IMG/VR virus record: IMGVR_UViG_3300047550_002227
Coordinates: 1-35,850 of that record
Direction: 5' to 3' (one strand)
DNA from: a virus
DNA: 35,850 nt
The notes under the pieces were generated by a model. It did no database searches and was not told where the DNA came from. It saw only the letters and a program-made list of their open reading frames with translations. Shown in pieces: positions 20,479-27,746 of this stretch. The stretch's first letter is position 1, and each line of letters starts with the position of its first letter. The position numbers and the translations under genes are program-made.

Positions 20479-22350
20479 ATGGCAACAAGAATGCAACAAC
20501 GCAGAGGAACCGCAGCACAATGGACTGCAGCGAATCCAACTTTAGCAGCAGGAGAAATCGGATTTGAAACCGATACCAACCAGTTCAAAATTGGAAACGG
20601 GTCTTCGGCATGGTCTGCCCTCTCCTATTTTAAAAATTTAGATGGCCTTGATGGCGTAGGTGGAATAGTAACCCTAAACGCACAAGGTATGATCGATATA
20701 GCATTAATCCCACAAGGCGTGGCATTAGATGCAGAGTTAACCCAATATATTGAAGATCATAATAATGAGACAACAGGTGTTCATGGAATTTCTAATACAG
20801 CAAATCTTGTATATCAAACAGACCTAACAACTACGGTAAATGACGCAATTTCATTAGAAGTAAATAATAGAAACGATGCAATTTCTGATGCTATTGGACA
20901 AGAAGTAACAAACCGTAACACTGCAATTGATGATGCTATTGCATTAGAAGTAACAGAGCGCAATACTGCAATTAATGATGCTATTGCCCTAGAAGTCTCT
21001 GCTAGAGATGTGGCTATTGATGATGCTATTGCTCAAGAAGTAACAGATCGTAATACTGCAATAGGAAATGAGATTGCAGCAGAAGTTTCTGATAGAAATC
21101 AGGCTATTGATGATGCTATTGCTCAAGAAGTAACAGATAGAAATAATGCAATAGGCACAGAAATTGGTACACATAATTCTGACACAACTGGTGTTCATGG
21201 AATTACAGATACAGCAGCACTTGCAACAAAAACATATGCAGACAATGCAGCATCAGCAGTAGAATCTTCTGCTTCAGCAAATCTAACTGCTCATAATACA
21301 GCAACAACAAGCGTACATGGTATTGCTGATACAGCAGCACTTGCAACAAAAACATATGCAGATGGAGCAGTTTCGACAGCAGTTGCAGCATTGACAAAGT
21401 CTTCCGTAGGACTTGGAAATGTTGATAATACATCTGATGCAAATAAGCCAATATCAACTGCAACACAGTCTGCACTTGATCTAAAGGCACCGCTTGCTTC
21501 TCCAACATTTACTGGCACAGTATCTGGAGTTACAAAAGCAATGGTTGGGCTTGGAAACGTAGACAATACAGCAGATACTGACAAGCCAGTATCAACTGCA
21601 ACACAAACAGCACTTGATGCAAAGGCCTCTTTATCTGGAGCAACATTTACAGGTGCAGTTTCTGGTACAAGTCTTACACTTTCAGGCAATTTAACAGTTA
21701 ATGGTACAACTACAACAATTAACTCTGCAAGCCTTAACTTAACAGATCCAATGATTTATGCAGGTGACGGTAATACAGGAAACACCAAAGATCTAGGACT
21801 TGTTACATCATTTAATGACGGTACATACCAACATTCTGGTATTGTTCGTGATGCATCTGATGGAAAATGGAAATTTTTCAAGGGTGTGACAGATGAGCCA
21901 ACAAGTACAATTAATTTTGCACAAGGATCTCTTGATGCATTAGCGGTTGGAGCACTTGAAGCAACAACAGTAACGCCGTCATCTGGAGTAGTATTTTCAG
22001 ATGGCACACAAACAAAAGAAGGCGTTCCTTCAAGAACTCCAATTATTCAAAAGTCCGCAGCATATACACTATCTGCACTTTCTGAAAGAGATTCTATGAT
22101 TGAAGTTTCACACACTGGCGGAACTGCTGTAGATATTACAATTCCAGCAAACTCCTCAGTTGCATATCCAGTAGGAACATCTATTGATGTTCTTCGTACA
22201 AATACTGGTGGAGTAAGAATTGTCGGAGCAGCAGGAGTAACAGTAAATGGTACACCTGGTGCATATTTAAGAGCACAATGGTCTGCAGCAACCTTATTTA
22301 AGAGAGCAACAGATACTTGGGTCTTGATAGGCGACCTCGCTACGGCGTAA
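20479..22350 (+). CDS. large tail-fibre protein with 15-residue coiled-coil repeats
   Basis: 623 residues. N-terminal 50 residues (QQRRGTAAQWTAANPTLAAG ... IGNGSSAW) are the common phage-fibre N-terminal domain. Residues 117-230 hold seven repeats of exactly 15 residues (like NTAIDDAIALEVTER; Arg at 131, 146, 161, 176, 191, 206, 221). Two TTGVHGI...ATKTYAD repeats and two 'VGLGNVDNT-D--KP-STATQ' repeats follow. The last 80 residues match the tip of 14298..14930. 15-residue periodicity suggests a right-handed coiled-coil stalk. Probably the main receptor-binding fibre. Confidence 0.75.
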   Translation: MATRMQQRRGTAAQWTAANPTLAAGEIGFETDTNQFKIGNGSSAWSALSYFKNLDGLDGVGGIVTLNAQGMIDIALIPQGVALDAELTQYIEDHNNETTGVHGISNTANLVYQTDLTTTVNDAISLEVNNRNDAISDAIGQEVTNRNTAIDDAIALEVTERNTAINDAIALEVSARDVAIDDAIAQEVTDRNTAIGNEIAAEVSDRNQAIDDAIAQEVTDRNNAIGTEIGTHNSDTTGVHGITDTAALATKTYADNAASAVESSASANLTAHNTATTSVHGIADTAALATKTYADGAVSTAVAALTKSSVGLGNVDNTSDANKPISTATQSALDLKAPLASPTFTGTVSGVTKAMVGLGNVDNTADTDKPVSTATQTALDAKASLSGATFTGAVSGTSLTLSGNLTVNGTTTTINSASLNLTDPMIYAGDGNTGNTKDLGLVTSFNDGTYQHSGIVRDASDGKWKFFKGVTDEPTSTINFAQGSLDALAVGALEATTVTPSSGVVFSDGTQTKEGVPSRTPIIQKSAAYTLSALSERDSMIEVSHTGGTAVDITIPANSSVAYPVGTSIDVLRTNTGGVRIVGAAGVTVNGTPGAYLRAQWSAATLFKRATDTWVLIGDLATA

Positions 22351-22381
22351 TAGAAATTACAAATAAAAGGAGTAGATAGTA

Positions 22382-23590
22382 ATGGCAGGTAAACTTGGAA
22401 GAAAAGCAGGTCAGCAATCATGGCCTAATGATGTAACAATTACCACTGCAACAGACGTTGGTACGAGTCGTCCATATGCTGCCTCAGCAGCATCAACAGA
22501 GGCAGGAGCCTCTGGTGTTGGAGGATCTGTAAGCCTTGCATGGTCTTTACCAGCAGGATCAGCAGAAGCATCATCTTATACCATTACTACTACTCCTTCT
22601 ACTTATTCAAAAACGGTATCTGGAACAAGCACTACATTTGAAGGACTTGCATCTAATACAGCATATACATTTACAATTAAAGCAAATAATAGTGTAGGCT
22701 CTTCTGCAGGAACAACATCTTCTTCAGTAACTGCTACTACAGTTCCTCAAGCACCAACACTTTCATCTGCAACAGATGTTGGAACAAATAGACCCTATAA
22801 CAATGGATCTGTTTCTGTTGCATTTACTGCCAACGCTACTGGTGGAAAATCAATAACAAGTTATACAGTATCTGGTGGAGGATATTCTGCTTCTGGAGCA
22901 ACTTCCCCATTGGCTCCAACAGGATACGCTACTGGTGCAACTCCAACGTTTACAGTCACTGCTACAAATGGAAATGGTACTTCATTAGCATCTTCTGCTT
23001 CTAGTGCTGTTACAGTAACAACTGTTCCAGATACACCAGCAGCACCAACAGTATCATCTCCAACGCCTTCTGCTGGAGTTAACGTTGCTGGAACTACAAC
23101 AGATAACGTATCTTGGTCTGCACCAGCAAATGGTGGAAAGGCTATTAGTCAATATACCTGGACATCTTCGGACTCAAAGTCTGGAACAACAGCAGGAACA
23201 TCGGTTTCTGTAAATCAAGAAGGTGGAACTGCTCAAACTTATCAGGTTCGTGCAGAAAATGCTAATGGTGCTGGAAATTATTCTTCTGCATCTTCTAGCG
23301 TTACAACATTCCAATTTACTCCATTCTCGGTCTTCGGCTTCTCACCATTCGGTGTATTTTCCTTCGCACCATTCTCGGTCTTCGGCTTCTCACCATTCGG
23401 TGTATTTTCCTTCGCACCATTCTCGGTCTTCGGCTTCTCACCATTCGGTGTGTTCGGCTTCTCACCATTCGGTGTGTTCGGCTTCTCACCATTCGGTGTG
23501 TTCGGCTTCTCACCATTCGGTGTGTTCGGCTTCTCACCATTCAGCGTGTTCGGCTTCTCACCAGCGTTTAACTTTGCTCCTTGGGGCTAA
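22382..23590 (+). CDS. FnIII protein ending in aromatic FSPFGVFG repeats
   Basis: 402 residues; AAAAGGAG lies 8 nt before the ATG. After a basic start come three fibronectin-III-like domains (about 13-122, 123-216, 217-309; SYTITTTPSTYS, YTFTIKANNSVGSS and SQYTW...YQVRAENANGAG are typical strands). Residues 310-402 are about eleven units of FGFSPFGV or FSFAPFSV ending FNFAPWG. The same repeat occurs in 14938..15981, and the two proteins end alike (FNFSP/FNFAP). FnIII domains in phage often bind carbohydrates on virion surfaces; the aromatic tail has no known function. Confidence 0.75.
   Translation: MAGKLGRKAGQQSWPNDVTITTATDVGTSRPYAASAASTEAGASGVGGSVSLAWSLPAGSAEASSYTITTTPSTYSKTVSGTSTTFEGLASNTAYTFTIKANNSVGSSAGTTSSSVTATTVPQAPTLSSATDVGTNRPYNNGSVSVAFTANATGGKSITSYTVSGGGYSASGATSPLAPTGYATGATPTFTVTATNGNGTSLASSASSAVTVTTVPDTPAAPTVSSPTPSAGVNVAGTTTDNVSWSAPANGGKAISQYTWTSSDSKSGTTAGTSVSVNQEGGTAQTYQVRAENANGAGNYSSASSSVTTFQFTPFSVFGFSPFGVFSFAPFSVFGFSPFGVFSFAPFSVFGFSPFGVFGFSPFGVFGFSPFGVFGFSPFGVFGFSPFSVFGFSPAFNFAPWG
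23309..23587 (+). repeat. 48-nt and 24-nt tandem repeats coding aromatic units
   Basis: A 48-nt unit occurs twice, then a 24-nt unit (TTCGGTGTGTTCGGCTTCTC + ACCA) four times with almost no base changes. The array uses TTC and GGC where the rest of the gene prefers AT-rich codons, so it looks newly expanded or acquired. Confidence 0.85.
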
Positions 23591-23594
23591 AACA

Positions 23595-23617
23595 TGGTAT
23601 ACTGTAGTAATACAGTA
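23595..23617 (+). promoter_or_regulatory. extended -10 promoter with overlapping inverted repeat
   Basis: TGGTATACT (23595-23603) overlaps TACTGTA-GTAA-TACAGTA (23600-23617), a perfect 7-bp inverted repeat like a repressor operator. It controls the oxygenase operon starting at 23633. Confidence 0.5.
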
Positions 23618-23632
23618 GAAGGGTAAAATAAA

Positions 23633-24292
23633 ATGCAAAATCAAGGAATGAGTCCAACTGCAAAATTTGGAACTAAGCCACATAAATTTTTTGAAAGACA
23701 TTTAAATAATGATCTTAATAAATTGTCTAATTTTTTATCTGATAGATATGAAAAAATAGAAAGAGCCGAAATAGATGGTGTAACTCCTTTGGGTTCTGCA
23801 GGACACGAATATTGGGTAAAATCTGGAAGTACCTCCACAGTAAAATGGAGAGAGTACAATGTTTTTCAATTTCATAGTGAAGAAATATATAATGTTTTTA
23901 AAGGTGTTAAAGATGCAACAAAAGAGGCATGTGAATATTATGATATTGACTTTGATGCACAAAACTTTATGGTTCAGGGATGGTTTAATATAACTCATAA
24001 GGGTAAAGGCAAATTAGATTGGCATGATCATGGTCAACCAGGAGCACCAAATTTTCACGGGTATTATAGTGTTAAAGCAGAGCCTTCTACAACACATTAT
24101 CATGTGTATGGAGAAGTGGTAGATCATCATAATATTGATAATAAATTAATTGTTTCTGAAATGGGTCATCAGCATGCTATGGCAGATTGGGATTGGGAAG
24201 GTCCAAGAATAACAATCGCTTACGACATTATTCCATTGGAATATTTAATTAGGGCAAATGCTGCCGAACAGCATTGGATCCCATTGTTATGA
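23633..24292 (+). CDS. 2OG-Fe(II) oxygenase-like protein, second family, copy 1
   Basis: 219 residues; GAAGGG lies about 10 nt before the ATG. The core has DWHDHGQPGAPNFHGYYSV (H131, H133), then MGHQHAMADW (H179/H181) and GPRITIAYDI (R192). This H-x-H/D, H, R order with 'GYYSV' and 'R-TIAYDI' strands fits the phage 2OG-oxygenase group whose members have SG-YYV and R-S-aFN motifs. It lies 11 nt from no obvious partner but overlaps its paralogue (24289..24966). Likely iron-dependent; substrate unknown. Confidence 0.6.
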   Translation: MQNQGMSPTAKFGTKPHKFFERHLNNDLNKLSNFLSDRYEKIERAEIDGVTPLGSAGHEYWVKSGSTSTVKWREYNVFQFHSEEIYNVFKGVKDATKEACEYYDIDFDAQNFMVQGWFNITHKGKGKLDWHDHGQPGAPNFHGYYSVKAEPSTTHYHVYGEVVDHHNIDNKLIVSEMGHQHAMADWDWEGPRITIAYDIIPLEYLIRANAAEQHWIPLL

Positions 24293-24966
24293 TAGCAATG
24301 AAGCCACCACATAAATTTTTTGAATCATTTATTGATAATGATTTAGATTTTTTATTTGACTATTTAGTAGAAAAGCAATCGGAATTACTTTCTGGTTCTT
24401 TAGCACCTATCCCCGAAGATGTTTTATCAAAGTATAACAAAGATAATGGACCAACAACACAATTAGGAAACTATTATAATATTTTTAATTTTGAAAATAA
24501 TGAAATTAAAAATTTAAAAATATCTTTATCTAATTTAACTAAAGAAGCATGTGAGTATTATAATCTTAATTATGAAGAACTGGACTTTATGATTCACGGC
24601 TGGTATAATTTAGATTATAAAACTTATGGAAGTTGGGACGAAAAAAAACAAAAAATAATGGCTGTAAATGGTGGGGTTAGTCCAATAAATAATGCCCATT
24701 CATTTCATGATCATGCAGAGGGCACAGGAGCACCAATCTTTCATGGTTATTATTGTGTTAACGCTGAACCATCTATAACATTCTATAAAATAAATAAACA
24801 AGTGTTATTTGAAAATCACAATAAAAACAATAGAGCAATAGTATCAGAAACAGGACACCCACACGGTAGAGATGATTGGTATGAGGACAAGCCAAGAATT
24901 ACAATTGCTTATGATATTGCTCCAAAAGATTCTCACGTAGTAACAGAGTTATGGACAAAATTATGA
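24289..24966 (+). CDS. 2OG-Fe(II) oxygenase-like protein, second family, copy 2
   Basis: 225 residues from the ATG in the upstream stop (ATGA). It is a clear paralogue of the preceding protein: KPPHKFFES at the start, FHDHAEGTGAPIFHGYYCV (H140, H142), ETGHPHGRDDW (H190/H192) and KPRITIAYDI (R203). A second start at 24298 is possible. The tandem copies may form a heterodimer or act on different substrates. They lie between the aromatic-repeat gene and the reductase. Confidence 0.6.
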   Translation: MIAMKPPHKFFESFIDNDLDFLFDYLVEKQSELLSGSLAPIPEDVLSKYNKDNGPTTQLGNYYNIFNFENNEIKNLKISLSNLTKEACEYYNLNYEELDFMIHGWYNLDYKTYGSWDEKKQKIMAVNGGVSPINNAHSFHDHAEGTGAPIFHGYYCVNAEPSITFYKINKQVLFENHNKNNRAIVSETGHPHGRDDWYEDKPRITIAYDIAPKDSHVVTELWTKL

Positions 24967-25091
24967 AAAAGATAATTTGTTTTTTTAAAGGACATAACAT
25001 GCAAACATCCGAATGCCCAGTTACTGGTGCAAAACTAAATATATGTCTAAGATGTTTTCCACAAAATCATTCAAGAGTAACTTTTAAATAA
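24963..25091 (+). CDS. mini zinc-binding protein (42 aa)
   Basis: Starts in the ATGA of the oxygenase stop. Cysteines at 6, 18, 28 and 31 with H11 in the order C-H-ECPVTGAK-C-RC make a likely zinc site. The 'CPVTGAKL-IC-RC' phrase occurs in small phage proteins of unknown function that I recall. It is cotranslated with the two oxygenases. Confidence 0.6.
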   Translation: MKKIICFFKGHNMQTSECPVTGAKLNICLRCFPQNHSRVTFK

Positions 25092-25116
25092 CTATAACCC
25101 TCAATAATAGCATAAG

Positions 25117-25147
25117 AGTTTTATAAAACTAAAAACTCTGGTATACT
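25117..25147 (+). promoter_or_regulatory. reductase promoter with palindrome at the -35
   Basis: TGGTATACT (25139-25147) with a perfect 14-bp palindrome AGTTTTATAAAACT (25117-25130) over the -35 position. The palindrome could be an operator. It does not resemble the NrdR box as I know it. Confidence 0.5.
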
Positions 25148-25179
25148 TAAATAATTACAGTTTCTTAAGGAGAATAACA

Positions 25180-27213
25180 GTGTCAGATTTTTTTAGTTTT
25201 CGCTTGTCAGAAGATTTTATAAATGAGTATAAAACAAAAGAACCACCATTTGGATTTACAGATGCTGGTGGTAATTCACTAGGAGAGATTACGTTTATTC
25301 GTACCTACTCTCGAATGAAGGAAGATGGAACTAAAGAAAGATGGTATGAGGTTTGTCGTCGAGTAATTGAGGGCATGTATTCAGCCCAAAAGAATCACGC
25401 CAAAGAAAACAGACTCCCTTGGAATGACTATAAAGCACAGGCTTCTGCAAAAGAAGCATATCAGCGTTTGTTTGAGTTGAAGTGGACACCACCAGGGCGA
25501 GGCCTATGGTCTTTTGGCACGGCACTTACAATGGAAAAGAAAAACTCAGCAGCATTACAAAATTGTGCTATGGTATCTACAAAAGATATAGACAGAAATG
25601 ATCCAGGAACATTATTTGCTTGGGTTATGGATGCGCTTATGATGGGTGTAGGTGTAGGATTTGATACTGTCGGGGTAGAAAAAAAGTTACCTATTTATGA
25701 CCCTACAGAACCACCACAGGTTTATGAAATCCCAGATACTCGTGAGGGCTGGGTAGAATCTGTTAGATTATTAATTAACTCATTTTTAAAACCTAATATG
25801 TACATACAAGAATTTAACTATGACCTCATTCGTCCTTTAGGAGCACCTATTAAAGGGTTTGGAGGCACAGCAAGCGGTCCTGCACCACTTATACAGTTAC
25901 ACAAGCAGATAAGGTCTGTAATTGGCGGTAGGGCAGGAGAAACACTTGACTCAAGAGCAATAGTAGATATCGTTAACCTCATTGGCACCTGCGTGGTATC
26001 AGGAAATGTTAGACGATCTGCAACATTGGCTCTAGGTAATGCTCAAGATGAAGACTTTATGAATCTTAAGAATTCTGAGGTTTTCCCAGAAAGAAATTCA
26101 TTTGATCCAGAAAATCCAGGTTGGGCCTGGATGTCAAACAATTCTGTTTCTGCGACGGTAGGCACAAAGTACGAAGACTATGTAGACCTTATTGCTAATA
26201 ACGGAGAACCTGGTTTTATATGGTTAGATGTGGCAAGAAATTACGGGCGTTTAAAAGATCCTGCTGACGGAAAAGATTATAGAGTCATGGGCTTTAATCC
26301 TTGTGCAGAGCAACCTTTGGAGTCATATGAACTATGCACCTTGGTTGAAGTACATTTAAACCGTCATGAGTCTAAAGAAGATTTTTTGCGTACATTAAAG
26401 TTTGCATATTTGTATGGCAAGACGGTAACGCTGATACCAACACACTGGCAACAGACAAATGGAATTATGCAGCGTAATCGTCGCATTGGAACATCACTAA
26501 CTGGTATTGCTTCATTTTCAGACAAATTTGGTTTGCCTGTTGTGCGTGAATGGATGGACGAAGGCTATGAAACTATACGTAGATATGATCATAAATATTC
26601 TGAATGGTTATGCGTTCGTGATTCCATTAGAGTCACAACTGTTAAACCATCAGGGTCTGTATCAATTCTTTCTGGCGCAACGCCTGGAGTTCACTGGGCG
26701 CCTGGTGGAAACTATTTCTTGAGAGCAATTCGCTTTGGGAATACCGACCCAATGATTCATTTGTTCAAGGCTGCTGGATATAAAATGGAGGCTGACCTTG
26801 TATCTGCGAATACAACTGTCGTTTATTTCCCAGTACATTCTGGTCATTCAAGGTCTGAAAAAGATGTAACGTTATTTGAGAAGATTGCGCTTGCTGCTAC
26901 TGCTCAGAAATATTGGTCTGATAACGGCGTGTCTGTAACGCTTTCATTTGACAAAGAAACTGAAACAAAGCACATTGCGCCAGCGCTTCATATGTACGAA
27001 GGACAGTTAAAGGCGGTATCATTTTTACCTATGGGTAATACTGTATATCCACAACAACCATATACAGAGATTACTGAAGAGGAGTATAATAGTTATATAG
27101 GACAAATAAAGAAGATAGACTGGTCCGCTATTTACGATGGAGCAGAAAATTTGGAGGCACAGGGAGAAATGTACTGCACAACTGATGCTTGTGAGATAAG
27201 GATTAAATCATGA
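25180..27213 (+). CDS. nrdJ: adenosylcobalamin-dependent (class II) ribonucleoside-triphosphate reductase, monomeric
   Basis: 677 residues from a GTG with AAGGAGAA 6 nt upstream. All key residues of the Lactobacillus-type RTPR are present with the same spacing: C129 (LQNCAMVST) and C386 as the redox pair, N373-P-C375-A-E377 with C375 as the thiyl cysteine (11 residues before C386), and C-terminal C666-x4-C671 for reduction by thioredoxin-like donors. TTVKPSGSVSILSGATPG is the substrate-phosphate loop. It makes deoxynucleotides from NTPs for phage replication and needs vitamin B12 from the host or environment. It is followed by an overlapping oxygenase gene (ATGA), an unusual partner. Confidence 0.92.
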   Translation: MSDFFSFRLSEDFINEYKTKEPPFGFTDAGGNSLGEITFIRTYSRMKEDGTKERWYEVCRRVIEGMYSAQKNHAKENRLPWNDYKAQASAKEAYQRLFELKWTPPGRGLWSFGTALTMEKKNSAALQNCAMVSTKDIDRNDPGTLFAWVMDALMMGVGVGFDTVGVEKKLPIYDPTEPPQVYEIPDTREGWVESVRLLINSFLKPNMYIQEFNYDLIRPLGAPIKGFGGTASGPAPLIQLHKQIRSVIGGRAGETLDSRAIVDIVNLIGTCVVSGNVRRSATLALGNAQDEDFMNLKNSEVFPERNSFDPENPGWAWMSNNSVSATVGTKYEDYVDLIANNGEPGFIWLDVARNYGRLKDPADGKDYRVMGFNPCAEQPLESYELCTLVEVHLNRHESKEDFLRTLKFAYLYGKTVTLIPTHWQQTNGIMQRNRRIGTSLTGIASFSDKFGLPVVREWMDEGYETIRRYDHKYSEWLCVRDSIRVTTVKPSGSVSILSGATPGVHWAPGGNYFLRAIRFGNTDPMIHLFKAAGYKMEADLVSANTTVVYFPVHSGHSRSEKDVTLFEKIALAATAQKYWSDNGVSVTLSFDKETETKHIAPALHMYEGQLKAVSFLPMGNTVYPQQPYTEITEEEYNSYIGQIKKIDWSAIYDGAENLEAQGEMYCTTDACEIRIKS

Positions 27214-27731
27214 TAGATAAAATAAAGTATGTAGAAGAATTTATGCCAAGAGATATTGCTTTAAGGATATCTGATTATGCAAAAAAATATACAGATGATT
27301 TTCCAGAATATGGGAATAATGAACAAGAATTTACTGTTCATACATACAACGAAATAAAGGCCAGAGATCCAGAACTGTTGGATATAATGCAAGAGTATGC
27401 AATTAAAGTTTATAATTTTGTAAAAGAAAATTACGATGGCCCATTTCAAGATTTCCTTCATGAAAAAACACATATAGCAAAATTTGTTGCTGGAAAAGGA
27501 ATGCACGAACATTTTGATTCTAACAGACCAAATGACATAGCAACCTTAGTTTACTTAAATGATGATTATGTCGGAGGAGATATTTATTTTCCAAAATACA
27601 ACATATCCTATAAACCAAAGCCAGGAGATCTTCTTTGTTTTCCAGACAATCCAGACTATGTTCATGGAGTAAAGGTTATAGATTTAGGAACAAGGTATAC
27701 TGCTCCTAGATGGTTTACACGCATCGTATGA
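27210..27731 (+). CDS. prolyl-4-hydroxylase-type 2OG-Fe(II) oxygenase
   Basis: 173 residues. Catalytic set: H101 and D103 (HEHFDSN), distal H152 (YVHGV), R162 (GTRYTAPRW), the same H-to-R spacing of 10 as in 9386..10012; YLNDDYVGGDIYFP is the conserved strand pair. Short but complete. It overlaps the reductase stop by 4 nt and its own TGA is part of the next promoter. Likely a protein hydroxylase acting on virion or host proteins; a role linked to nucleotides is less likely from its motifs. Confidence 0.8.
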   Translation: MIDKIKYVEEFMPRDIALRISDYAKKYTDDFPEYGNNEQEFTVHTYNEIKARDPELLDIMQEYAIKVYNFVKENYDGPFQDFLHEKTHIAKFVAGKGMHEHFDSNRPNDIATLVYLNDDYVGGDIYFPKYNISYKPKPGDLLCFPDNPDYVHGVKVIDLGTRYTAPRWFTRIV

Positions 27732-27737
27732 TAAAAT
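27729..27737 (+). promoter_or_regulatory. extended -10 promoter using a stop codon as its TG element
   Basis: TGATAAAAT, where TGA (27729-27731) is the stop of the oxygenase gene; 9 nt to the ATG at 27747; no ribosome site. Confidence 0.5.
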
Positions 27738-27746
27738 AGACCCATA

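Noticed and set aside
23316-23540. Minus-strand Arg-rich repeat frame (MVRSRTHR units)
   Set aside because: Antisense of the second aromatic array; the periodicity alone keeps the frame open.
14938-23590. Diversity-generating retroelement targeting fibre genes
   Set aside because: No reverse transcriptase and no template/variable repeat pair with adenine-specific changes was seen.
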